From the NCBI GenBank assembly GCA_039029355.1, contig JBCCGI010000030.1, positions 1-64,000 on the forward strand: 64,000 nt of DNA, given 5' to 3'. Below are positions 25,780 through 34,128 of this stretch, one piece after another. This stretch comes from JBCCGI01 sp039029355 (lineage in GTDB: Bacteria > Planctomycetota > UBA1135 > GCA-002686595). Positions within the stretch are counted from its first letter, which is position 1, and every line of letters starts with the position of its first letter. The notes under the pieces were generated by a model. That model did not search any database, was not told the DNA's origin, and saw nothing but the letters and a program-made list of their open reading frames with translations. A program made the translations under genes and the position numbers.

Positions 25780-26193
25780 TCAATCGCTCTCCGCTTGCGC
25801 CCGTCTCTCGACGAAGCTCATCCGGATCAGCAGGCCGGGGATGAGCGCCCCGAGCAGACAGTACATCGCCACCGGAGGGACCCGCCCGCCCACCTGCACC
25901 GCGTCCCAGAGGCCCGCGAAGTGGATGGTCATCGTCGCCAAAAGAGAGGCGAGGCCAAGGGTGAGAATCAGCACCTGGTAGCCGACCAGCGCCCGCACCT
26001 TCGCCCTCGCTCGCCAGAGCCCAAGGCCGACCGCGTTGGCCGCGACGAACAGCGCCAACACCACGGCCGCGCGCCCCGCGTCGCGTGCAAGCAGCACGGA
26101 AGCGCCGACCGCCATCCAGCAGGAGCCGCCAAGCTGGCTGCCGAACCACGCGCCTGCATCCCACTTCATTCCGCGCTCCGTCTGATTCCGCAT
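25780..26193 (-). CDS. Small integral membrane protein, unknown
   Basis: 137 residues from the ATG at 26193 (MRNQTERGMKWDAGAWFGSQ); the frame is open further upstream but that part is basic and unlike the rest. Four hydrophobic segments: about 13-32 (GSQLGGSCWMAVGASVLLA), 38-56 (AAVVLALFVAANAVGLGLW), 66-88 (GYQVLILTLGLASLLATMTI) and 103-123 (PVAMYCLLGALIPGLLI). No family recognised. It is divergent from the plus-strand membrane protein 112 bases away, so the pair share a control region. Confidence 0.6.
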   Translation of the reverse strand: MRNQTERGMKWDAGAWFGSQLGGSCWMAVGASVLLARDAGRAAVVLALFVAANAVGLGLWRARAKVRALVGYQVLILTLGLASLLATMTIHFAGLWDAVQVGGRVPPVAMYCLLGALIPGLLIRMSFVERRAQAESD

Positions 26194-26305
26194 GGGGCCT
26201 CGTTTCAGCGTCGAGCATACCGTGGCACCGCGACGCGATCGTACCAAGAGACACTTGCGGGCGCGGGGGTGGGAGCGGACACACGCCCGCCCTACGATTG
26301 CCACC

Positions 26306-26710
26306 ATGCCCTCCTTGGTGCTCTGTCTGAAGCTCGCGGGCTTGGGTCAGCTCGTCCTCGCCCTCGCCAGCCTGGCCATCCCACGCGTGCTCGGCTGGCG
26401 CGAGGAGACGCGGCGGCTGTCGCCGTTGACCCGGGAGGTCTTCTGGACCTATGCGGTCTACATCTGGGTCACCAACGTTGCCTTGGGCCTGACGTCGCTG
26501 CTCCTGGCCGAGGAGCTGGCGTCCAGAGCGCCGCTCGCGCGTGCTGTGACCGCCTACGCGCTCGTGTACTGGGGCGTGCGACTCGCGCTTCAGCTGCTCT
26601 CCTTCGGTAAGCACGCGCCGCCGGGAAGACGGTTCAAGGTCGCCGAAGCGCTGCTGGTGCAGCTCTTCGTTTTCCTCAGCGCGGTGTACGCGTGGGCCAC
26701 CTTCACCTGA
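26306..26710 (+). CDS. Small integral membrane protein coupled to MBOAT gene
   Basis: 134 residues from ATG 26306 (MPSLVLCLKLAGLGQLVLAL); the open frame upstream lacks coding character. Four predicted membrane helices: residues 7-25, 43-65, 77-96 and 108-130. Rather conserved-looking motif TREVFWTYAVYIWVTNVALG. Not recognised with certainty. Its TGA overlaps the next start (TGATG at 26708-26712), so translation is coupled to the wax-synthase-like MBOAT. It is probably a subunit or helper of that acyltransferase. This two-gene arrangement is the best clue to function. Confidence 0.6.
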   Translation: MPSLVLCLKLAGLGQLVLALASLAIPRVLGWREETRRLSPLTREVFWTYAVYIWVTNVALGLTSLLLAEELASRAPLARAVTAYALVYWGVRLALQLLSFGKHAPPGRRFKVAEALLVQLFVFLSAVYAWATFT

Positions 26711-27636
26711 TGGGGGAGGCGTATCTCCCGACATCGAACGGGGTCCCGTTCGCCACGGGCGGGTTGCTCGCGGTGCTGGTCGTCGCGGGCTTCCTGCTGC
26801 AGCGCGCCCGCTCCTCGTCCGCCTGGCTGCTCTTCCTCGTCGGGGTCGTGGGAACGGAGCGGCTCACGACCGACCAGCCGGACGGCTTTCGCATGCTCGC
26901 TCTTTGCGGCGCCATGCTCTACGGGATGAAGGCCGTGGTCGGTGCGGCGTCGTGCCAGGCGGGGTCGCCTCCGCTCGACGTCCGGCGCTGGTTCGTGTTC
27001 AGCGTCCTGTGGCCCGGCATGCGACCAAGCGCGTTCGCGACGCTGGGTGGGGCGGGACGCCCCGGGGTCGGCGCGCTGCTCGGTCGCGGTCTGCGCAACG
27101 CGGGCCTGGGCGCGGGGCTACTCGTAGCCGCGCGCTGGACCGACAGCCGCGTGGGGGCACTGCTCCTCGGGCTCCCGGGGCTCTCGCTGCTGGTCCACTT
27201 CGGCCTCTTCCACGCCCTCGCCGCGCTATGGCGCGCCCTTGGGGCCGAGGTCTCCGCGCCCTTCCGAGACCCGCCGCGCTCCCGCACGCTGGCCGAGTTT
27301 TGGAGCCGACGCTGGAACCTGGCCTTCTCGGAGATGACGAGCCTTGCCGTGCACCGCCCCCTGCGCGCCCACCTCGACGCGCCGCGCGCCACGGTGGTGG
27401 CGTTCCTCTACTCGGGCCTGCTGCACGAGCTCGCCATCAGCCTGCCCGTGCGCGCCGGCTGGGGCGGACCGAGCGCCTACTTCGCGCTGCACGGACTGGC
27501 CCTGCTGGCGGAGCGACGGCTGGCCTGGAAGGGAACGCGCTCCCGCGTCTGGACGATCGCGTGGGTGTTGCTGCCCACACCGCTGCTCTTCCACGGTCCG
27601 TTCCTGCGGGGGGTGGTCGAGCCGCTCCTCCGCTAG
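26710..27636 (+). CDS. Wax-synthase-like membrane-bound O-acyltransferase (MBOAT)
   Basis: 308 residues from ATG 26710, which overlaps the previous stop (TGATG). About seven hydrophobic segments. Diagnostic MBOAT/wax synthase motifs: LAEFWSRRWNLAFSEM (residues 194-209; the FWxRRWN box) and YSGLLHELAIS with His239, the presumed catalytic residue; also VRRWFVFSVLWPGMRPS near the N-terminus, as in plant-type wax ester synthases. It should transfer an acyl group to an alcohol or lipid acceptor in the membrane; acceptor unknown. Forms an operon with the preceding small membrane protein. The sulfatase gene starts 95 bases further on. Confidence 0.82.
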   Translation: MGEAYLPTSNGVPFATGGLLAVLVVAGFLLQRARSSSAWLLFLVGVVGTERLTTDQPDGFRMLALCGAMLYGMKAVVGAASCQAGSPPLDVRRWFVFSVLWPGMRPSAFATLGGAGRPGVGALLGRGLRNAGLGAGLLVAARWTDSRVGALLLGLPGLSLLVHFGLFHALAALWRALGAEVSAPFRDPPRSRTLAEFWSRRWNLAFSEMTSLAVHRPLRAHLDAPRATVVAFLYSGLLHELAISLPVRAGWGGPSAYFALHGLALLAERRLAWKGTRSRVWTIAWVLLPTPLLFHGPFLRGVVEPLLR

Positions 27637-27665
27637 TTCCCAGCGACGCACGAATCCCGCGCCTC

Positions 27666-27690
27666 GCGACGGCTTGCGACGGCTTGCGAC
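27666..27690. repeat. Short tandem repeat upstream of the sulfatase gene
   Basis: The 10-base unit GCGACGGCTT is present twice in tandem (27666-27675, 27676-27685), followed by a diverged third copy beginning GCGACACGGTT. It lies 40-60 bases before the sulfatase ATG, where it could bind a regulator or simply be slippage. Confidence 0.5.
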
Positions 27691-27731
27691 ACGGTTGCGA
27701 GCACGGGATACTCCGCCAGCAGCGATCCACG

Positions 27732-29300
27732 ATGAAGACCCTCTTCCTGCCCACCATCGCCGCGTTCGGCTGCGCCCACAGCGACCCTGTGGCGGAGTCC
27801 CACGAGCGCTCGCCAGCGCCTCCCCCGAACATCCTGCTGATCTACACCGATGACGTCGGCTACGGAGACGTCGGGTGCTACGAGGGGTCGCGGACTCCGA
27901 CACCGAACATCGATCGCCTCGCGGCCGAGGGGATTCGGTTCACCGACGCGCACTGCTCCGCCGCGACGTGCACCCCGTCGCGCTTCGCGCTGCTCACCGG
28001 CCAGTACGCCTTCCGACAGAAGGGGACCGGGATCGCGTCGGGGGACGCAGGCCTGATCATCGAGACCGACACCGTGACGCTTGCCGGCCTCCTAGGCCAG
28101 GCCGGATACACGACGGGGGTCGTGGGCAAGTGGCACCTGGGGTTGGGAGAGGGGAAGAACGATTGGAACGCAGAGGTCTCTCCGAACCCGTCCGACCTCG
28201 GCTTCGACTATCACTTCCTGATGCCGGCCACCGGCGACCGCGTGCCGTGCGTCTACTTCGAAGAGGGGCGCGTCGTCGGCCTCGATCCAGAAGATCCCAT
28301 CGAGGTCAGCTACAGGGGCCGGATCGGATCCGAACCGAGCGGTAAAGAGGCGCGCGACACGCTCAAGCAGGACTGGTCGCATGGGCACAACAGCACGATC
28401 GTCAACGGGGTCTCGCGCATCGGTTGGATGACGGGGGGGCATGCTGCTCGCTGGGTGGACGAGGACATGGCCGACGTCTTCACGGACAAGGCGGTGGCGT
28501 TCCTCGAGCGTGCGAGTGCGCCGGCCGAGAGCTCCAAGCCGTGGTTCCTCTTCTATTCGACGCACGACATCCACGTCCCGCGGCTTCCCCATCCGCGCTT
28601 CCAGGGGGCGAGTGGACAAGGGCCGCGCGGCGACGCCATGGTCCAGACCGACGCGTGTGTCGGCCGGCTCCTGAACTTCCTCGACGAGCATGGCCTGGCG
28701 GAAGACACGCTCGTGATCTTCGGCTCGGACAACGGTCCGGTGCTCGACGACGGCTACCACGACGACGCGAACGAGAAGCTCGGCGACCACGATCCCAACG
28801 GGCCGTGGCGCGCGGGGAAGTACTCCCTGTTCGAAGGCGGCACGCGCACGCCCTTCCTCGTGCGTTGGCCGGCGCGTGTCGAGCGCGGGCGGGTCTCGGG
28901 GGCACTCTTCGGGCAGGTCGATCTGGCTCGCTCACTGGCCGCGCTCGCGGGGGCCGACGTTCCGACCGGCGCGTGCCCGGACTCGCGCGACGAGCTCGAT
29001 ACGCTTCTCGGCCAGGACCAGGTTGGACGCCCGCACCTCGTGCACGAGGCCAAGGCACTCTCGCTGCGCAGGGGGAGGTGGAAGTACGTCCCGTCCGGCA
29101 AGACGCGGGATCAGCTCGGGCCCTGGGAGAGCGTCCAGATCCCGGCGTCGGGCGCGCTGTACGACATCGACCAAGATCCGAGCGAGCGAGTGAATCTTGC
29201 GGCGACGCACCCCCAGGAGCTGAGTGAGCTCGTGGAACTGCTCGAACGCATTCGCCGCGAGCCGGATCGTCGTGAGGCGGACGAGGAGCAATCCCGATAG
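27732..29300 (+). CDS. Sulfatase (arylsulfatase family), lipoprotein
   Basis: 522 residues from ATG 27732 (MKTLFLPTIAAFGCAHS, lipobox Cys14). The frame is open 276 codons upstream, but that part is antisense or out of frame to the MBOAT gene and not protein-like. Catalytic motifs: NILLIYTDDVGYGDVGCYEG (metal-binding Asp pair), CTPSRFALLTG with Cys80 as the residue converted to formylglycine, GKWHLG, and FGSDNGP (metal-binding Asp-Asn). Type I sulfatases hydrolyse sulfate esters of polysaccharides and need an FGE enzyme for activation. It would act in the periplasm on imported or surface polysaccharides. No dedicated stand-alone FGE gene is next to it. Confidence 0.93.
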   Translation: MKTLFLPTIAAFGCAHSDPVAESHERSPAPPPNILLIYTDDVGYGDVGCYEGSRTPTPNIDRLAAEGIRFTDAHCSAATCTPSRFALLTGQYAFRQKGTGIASGDAGLIIETDTVTLAGLLGQAGYTTGVVGKWHLGLGEGKNDWNAEVSPNPSDLGFDYHFLMPATGDRVPCVYFEEGRVVGLDPEDPIEVSYRGRIGSEPSGKEARDTLKQDWSHGHNSTIVNGVSRIGWMTGGHAARWVDEDMADVFTDKAVAFLERASAPAESSKPWFLFYSTHDIHVPRLPHPRFQGASGQGPRGDAMVQTDACVGRLLNFLDEHGLAEDTLVIFGSDNGPVLDDGYHDDANEKLGDHDPNGPWRAGKYSLFEGGTRTPFLVRWPARVERGRVSGALFGQVDLARSLAALAGADVPTGACPDSRDELDTLLGQDQVGRPHLVHEAKALSLRRGRWKYVPSGKTRDQLGPWESVQIPASGALYDIDQDPSERVNLAATHPQELSELVELLERIRREPDRREADEEQSR

Positions 29301-29333
29301 GGTCACGCGGGCGCGTGCCGGCGAGCGACCTCG

Positions 29334-29582
29334 GTGCCGCCTTTCACGCTGGTAGTGCTCGACCAACTCCGAGACCGGAGTGTCGTGGCGGGGCCGCACA
29401 GACAAGGACCTTCCGGTCCACCACGGACAGTGGCCATCTACGACGGGGAAGATCCGAAGAGCCCGTCCGTCCGTCATGGCATCCCACGGAGAGTCCACCC
29501 GCCAGAAGTCGTTGACGGCTTCCGCGGGTATCCAAGCTCTTCGATGGGCCTGAGCCCTCCGCATCCGTGGCTTTCGCCCCAC
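29334..29582 (-). pseudogene. Degenerate IS3-family transposase remnant
   Basis: One minus frame reads AVNDFWRVDSPWDAMTDGRA followed by LRIFPVVDGHCPWW and VSELVEHY. This matches the first part of the IS3-type DDE domain (xxVWSxDFVxDxxxDGRxxRxLxVVDxxSR), with the expected D in WRVD but substitutions throughout. The rest of the gene is gone and no inverted repeats are evident. The remaining bases of the 620-base gap (29301-29921) hold nothing else I recognise. Confidence 0.6.
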
Positions 29583-29921
29583 GGCCGCGGTTGCCCGTCA
29601 GCGCGAACGCCACACACTTCGCCTCCCACTAAGCCTCGGCCTTGGACAGATTCTCGGTCGAGCTCTATCCGCATATCGCCCCGGATCCAGTCCGGCTTTT
29701 GTGCGCTCCGGTATACGATGCCGTAGCACTAGCAGCCCTGTTGGGTTCCTCTCGCAAACCAGGATCCAACAAGCGCTGACCGGCCCCGTATCCCCGCATA
29801 CATCGCTTGGCTTCGTGCTGTCTCGGAAGGGGGAAGGCAACGCGGGCCAACCCGTTCGTACTTGCCAAGAACGTTCCACCCCGACAGCCCCGATCCGCAG
29901 CCGCGCCCGCCTTGGCCGCAG

Positions 29922-32900
29922 ATGACCCAGCAGTTCCCCAAGCGCAGTGACTCGGGAGAGCTCCCGAGCTCCATTCTCGACGCGCTCCGTGATCTAGTCG
30001 CCGACGAGCCCGGCGATTTGCTCGGACGGATGGCCCCGGCCACCGTGCAACCCGGCCAGCGCATCGGCGACTTCGAGGTCGTCCGTCGACTCGGCGCCGG
30101 TGGTATGGGCGAAGTCTGGGAGGCCCTCGACTGTACGCTCGACCGCTCCGTCGCGTTGAAGGTGCTCTCGCCGAGCATCGTCGCATCTCCCCGTACCCTC
30201 GAGCGCTTTCGGCGTGAGGCCAAGGCCGGCGCCCGACTCTCCCATCCGAACATCGTCGCGGTCTACAGCTTCGGCGAGCACCAGGGCATGCACTACATCG
30301 CCCAGGAGCTCGTGCGCGGAGGGAGGACGCTTGCCGACGTTATCGAGCAGCGCCGACGGCTGCCGGAATGCCCCGCCGGCTACGAGGACGCGATCGTCGA
30401 GCTCTTCGCGTCCGTGGCCGAGGCCCTGCACTTCGCCCACCGGGCCGGGGTCATCCATCGAGACATCAAGCCCAGCAATCTGCTGATCACCGAGGATGGC
30501 CAGGCCAAGGTGGCCGACTTCGGGCTGGCGAAGCTCGAGTGGGACGTCGCCCTTTCGCGGACCGGAGACTTTTCGGGCACGCCTCTATACATGAGCCCCG
30601 AGCAAGCCGCTGCGGGACAAATGGGGCTGGACCACCGAACCGACATCTTCTCGACCGGGGCCTCGCTGTTCGAAGCGCTGACCTTCCGGCTTCCGTTCGA
30701 CGGAGCCAGCCAGAAGGAGGCCTTGCGCAAGATCATCGTCGGTGCTCCGCCGGACGCGATGGCGGCGAACCCGCGCGTCACCGTCGAGCTCCGCGACACC
30801 TGCCTCCGAGCCCTTGAGAAGGACCCATATCAGCGCTACCCGTCGATGGGGGACTTCGCAGCTGCTCTGAGAGCGTGCACGACGCTGGACGAGGAGAGCG
30901 CTTGTGCCCGCTTGTTCAGGAGTCCCCGCGAGCAGACGCTGGCGCCTTTGCCGGCAGAAGGCCGAGCGAGTGTCCAGGCTCCAAGCCGCGTGTTCGCCAG
31001 CTTTCGAGCCAAGGACCACGCTCTCGTCGAGCCGCTCGTCGCTGCTTGGCGATCCGACGCCCTCACGGAGTTGCACAACAGCCACGAGGGCTGCGACGTC
31101 GTGGTGTTCTTCCTCGGCCCCCACGGTCTCGACGCGAGTCAACGCAGCGAGCTCGGCCTCATCCTTGAGCGAGCCGCGGCCACGGACATTGCGGTGGTCC
31201 CCGTGCTCCTGCCGGGCTTCGAAGGAGACCCTCCACTCAGCCTGCTCAAGTTCTCGACCTGGATCGACCTGCGCGCGAGCATCGACGACGCGCGCCAGCG
31301 CGAGGTTCTAGCCCTCGCAGCCCGTCGTGACGCCCTTGGCCCAGACCTCGAGGGAGTCGCGCGGGCGACGCGCTCGGAGGTCTGTCCCTTCCGAGGCCTG
31401 CTCGCTTTCCGCGAGGAGGACTCCGCTCTCTTCTTCGGTCGCGAGGCCGAGGTCGGCGCGCTCGTCGAGAGGGTCGCCAGCCACCCGTTCGTCGGCGTCG
31501 TCAGCGCGTCGGGAGCGGGCAAGTCATCCCTGATCCAAGCCGGCCTGATCCCCAAGCTCCGGATCCGCGAGGGAGAGCGCTGGGAGGTCCTGATCCTCAC
31601 GCCGAAGACCGAGCCCGTCGCCGAGCTCGCGCGGGCTTTCGTCTCGCTGCTTGCCCCGAACACCGATGCCGACGATCGGCTAACCCGCACGATACGACGC
31701 GCGCGAGAGCTGCGAGAGGGCCAAGTCGGGGTGCCCGCCATGGTGCAGGCCGTCCTAGAGGAATGCCCGGGCAACACCCGTCTCCTGATCTGCATCGATC
31801 AAGGCGAGGAGCTCTTCACGACGTGCCACTCGCCGGAGGAACGCGAGCGGTTCCTCGAGCTCCTGTTCCAAGGGCTCGAGCGTTGCGACGCGCTGAGGGT
31901 CGTCCTGGCTCTGCGTGGGGACTTCTACGGCCGAGCGCTCGCGTTCAAGCGTCTCGCGCACCGCCTTCAGGACGCCACGATCAATCTGCCGCCGATGGCG
32001 GAAGCGGAACTCCGCCGGACGATCGAGGGGCCGGCGAAAGGGGCCGGGCTTACGCTGGCACCGGGCCTCGTCGAGACCGTTGTAGGGGACCTTCGCAACG
32101 AGCCGGGGAGCCTCCCCCTGCTCGAGTTCTACCTACGCGAGTTGTGGGATCGCCGAGAGGCAAGCGTGCTCGCGGAGCGGCGATCGGGCTCGGCCGCGGA
32201 CCCCGGGCCGGACGGTGAGCCCGACGACCCGAGTGCTGCCGGACGTCGCGGCGTGCTCGGCTCGGTCAGTCGCGCTGCCGAGACGTTCTATCGAGCTCGG
32301 TCGCAGGAGGATCGCGAGCGCTTGCGGCGCATCTTCCTGCGGCTCGTGCACCCGGGGGAAGGAGCGGCGGATACCCGCCGGCGGGCACGGCTGTCCGAGC
32401 TCAGCGGCGGCCTCGACTTGGTCGAGGCGCTCGTGCAGCAGGAGCGTCTTCTGGTCGCAGATGTCGAGGGTGGCGAGGTGACCGTAGAGGTCTCCCACGA
32501 GACCCTGATTCGCGATTGGAGTCGGCTGCGACGTTGGCTGGAGGGTAGCCGCGAGTTCCTCTCGTGGCGCACGCGGCTGCACTACGACCTACAACGTTTC
32601 GGTAGCTCCAAGGAGCTGCTGACGGGGGGGCGCCTGGCTGAGGCACTGCGCTGGCGGCAGGAGCAGGGCGAAGATCTGCTCAACGAGGAGCGCGTCTTCA
32701 TCGATCGCAGTCAGGCCCGCGCGCGACGAAGACGCGTGGCTCTCGCCTCCATCGTGCTGGGGGTGATCTTCTCGTTGGGCTTCGCCCTGGTCTACGTACA
32801 GCAGGCCAGTCGTCGCCAGCAGGAGGCGACGGATCCGCTGTTGCTCGACGACCTGATCAAGCGGTACCGCTTGGGACTGACGCGCGGGAGCACGCAGGAG

Positions 32901-33941
32901 GCCGCGCTCCAGCGAATCGATGCGTGGCTGACGGAGGCGCGTGCGCTGCGCGGTCGCTTCGAAGGATCTCTGCGTCGGCTAGGGGACCTCGACGCGGAGA
33001 CGCACCGACGGGTGCAGCTAGGGGTGATGCTCGACCGCTCCGAGGAGTTCGACGCCGCGATCCGAGCCACGGAGCGCCTGTCCGTGGAGGTCACGGATCG
33101 CTTCTGGCTCTGGGAGGAGTGTCGTCGCTCCTTGGCGGGCCTCGAGGGCGTCGAGAGCTCGGGCCTGCCTCCTCAGGACGGCCTGCTGCCGCTCGGTCGA
33201 GACCGGGACTCGGGCCTGTGGGAGTTCTTCGTCCCCGGGACCGGAGACGCTCCGATCTGGGAGGGAACTTGGGAAGCCGGCCAGGTCCAGACCTCCGGCA
33301 GGATGGCCGTGGTGCTGGTCTTGGTCCCAGGGGGAACGTTCACGATGGGGTCGCCGCAAGGCGAAGCGGGCCGAACCGCGGACGAAGAGCAGCGCTCGGT
33401 GTCCCTGCCTGCCTTCTTCATCGGGAAGTACGAGGTCACGGCGTTCCAGTTCAGCACCCTCGACGATGGTCACGGGGAGAAGGCCGCCACCTCCGGCTGG
33501 GACGAGGCAACCGAGTGGGCTCAGAGGCGGGGCCTGCGCCTTCCCAGCGAGGCGGAGTGGGAGTACGCCTGCCGGGCTGGTACGACGACGCGATACTGGT
33601 CGGGCGACTCGGAGGCGGATCTTGCGCGCGCCGCCTGGTACCTCGGGAACTCCGGGCGCCTGCTGCGCCCGGTCGGCCTGAAACCCGCGAGTCCGTTCGG
33701 GTTGCACGACATACACGGCCACGTGTGGGAGTGGTGCGAGGACCGCTGGCGCGTTCCCGACGAGAGCACACGGAGCGACGCTACCCCCGAGGAGGACGAC
33801 GACGCCGAGCACCGTGTCATCCGTGGCGGCTCGTTCAGCAGCACGGTGGATCGCGCGCGGTCGGCGTGCCGCCTCCACCTGCCCCCGTCGGACCGCCTCA
33901 ACTTCGTCGGCTTTCGTTCCGCCCGGTCCGTCACGGATTGA
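29922..33941 (+). CDS. Giant Ser/Thr kinase - TIR-like - STAND NTPase - FGE-like fusion protein
   Basis: 1339 residues from ATG 29922; a TTG at 29862 in frame is an alternative. Domains in order. Hanks kinase (about 50-320): GAGGMG loop, VALK, HRDIKPSN, DFGLAK, GTPLYMSPEQ, all canonical. TIR-like domain (about 355-470): SRVFASFRAKDHALVEPLV, CDVVVFFLGPHGLDASQ, VVPVLLPGF, shortened where the BB loop and catalytic Glu should be. STAND-type NTPase (about 490-930): FFGREAEVGALVERV, Walker A SGAGKSSL near 530, Walker B LLICIDQGEEL near 621-631, and VSHETLIRDWSRLRRWL. Transmembrane helix near 945-965. FGE-sulfatase-like domain (about 1115-1339): VPGGTFTMGSPQGE, LPSEAEWEYACRAG, HDIHGHVWEWCED, VIRGGSF. 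Inference: membrane sensor whose ligand side is the FGE-like domain and whose output is kinase/TIR-like. Confidence 0.88.
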   Translation: MTQQFPKRSDSGELPSSILDALRDLVADEPGDLLGRMAPATVQPGQRIGDFEVVRRLGAGGMGEVWEALDCTLDRSVALKVLSPSIVASPRTLERFRREAKAGARLSHPNIVAVYSFGEHQGMHYIAQELVRGGRTLADVIEQRRRLPECPAGYEDAIVELFASVAEALHFAHRAGVIHRDIKPSNLLITEDGQAKVADFGLAKLEWDVALSRTGDFSGTPLYMSPEQAAAGQMGLDHRTDIFSTGASLFEALTFRLPFDGASQKEALRKIIVGAPPDAMAANPRVTVELRDTCLRALEKDPYQRYPSMGDFAAALRACTTLDEESACARLFRSPREQTLAPLPAEGRASVQAPSRVFASFRAKDHALVEPLVAAWRSDALTELHNSHEGCDVVVFFLGPHGLDASQRSELGLILERAAATDIAVVPVLLPGFEGDPPLSLLKFSTWIDLRASIDDARQREVLALAARRDALGPDLEGVARATRSEVCPFRGLLAFREEDSALFFGREAEVGALVERVASHPFVGVVSASGAGKSSLIQAGLIPKLRIREGERWEVLILTPKTEPVAELARAFVSLLAPNTDADDRLTRTIRRARELREGQVGVPAMVQAVLEECPGNTRLLICIDQGEELFTTCHSPEERERFLELLFQGLERCDALRVVLALRGDFYGRALAFKRLAHRLQDATINLPPMAEAELRRTIEGPAKGAGLTLAPGLVETVVGDLRNEPGSLPLLEFYLRELWDRREASVLAERRSGSAADPGPDGEPDDPSAAGRRGVLGSVSRAAETFYRARSQEDRERLRRIFLRLVHPGEGAADTRRRARLSELSGGLDLVEALVQQERLLVADVEGGEVTVEVSHETLIRDWSRLRRWLEGSREFLSWRTRLHYDLQRFGSSKELLTGGRLAEALRWRQEQGEDLLNEERVFIDRSQARARRRRVALASIVLGVIFSLGFALVYVQQASRRQQEATDPLLLDDLIKRYRLGLTRGSTQEAALQRIDAWLTEARALRGRFEGSLRRLGDLDAETHRRVQLGVMLDRSEEFDAAIRATERLSVEVTDRFWLWEECRRSLAGLEGVESSGLPPQDGLLPLGRDRDSGLWEFFVPGTGDAPIWEGTWEAGQVQTSGRMAVVLVLVPGGTFTMGSPQGEAGRTADEEQRSVSLPAFFIGKYEVTAFQFSTLDDGHGEKAATSGWDEATEWAQRRGLRLPSEAEWEYACRAGTTTRYWSGDSEADLARAAWYLGNSGRLLRPVGLKPASPFGLHDIHGHVWEWCEDRWRVPDESTRSDATPEEDDDAEHRVIRGGSFSSTVDRARSACRLHLPPSDRLNFVGFRSARSVTD

Positions 33942-34128
33942 CCCCCTTTCCTCCAAGCTGCGCGGCGCTTCGTGAGCTGCGCGTACAGCGGCCGCTTGCG
34001 CGCACCTGCGTCTGCTAGTCTTACCGGCCGCCCCCCCCGGCCCGGCGCTGGCGGGGAGCGACCGTTGATCCGACACTTGCCGCGCTGTGCGGGCCGTTGG
34101 CCCAAAGCCTGACCGGAGGAGGAACGCC

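Noticed and set aside
26904..27731. N-terminal 276-codon extension of the sulfatase frame
   Set aside because: Runs through the MBOAT gene in another frame and is Arg/Pro-rich; the lipoprotein signal at 27732 marks the real start.
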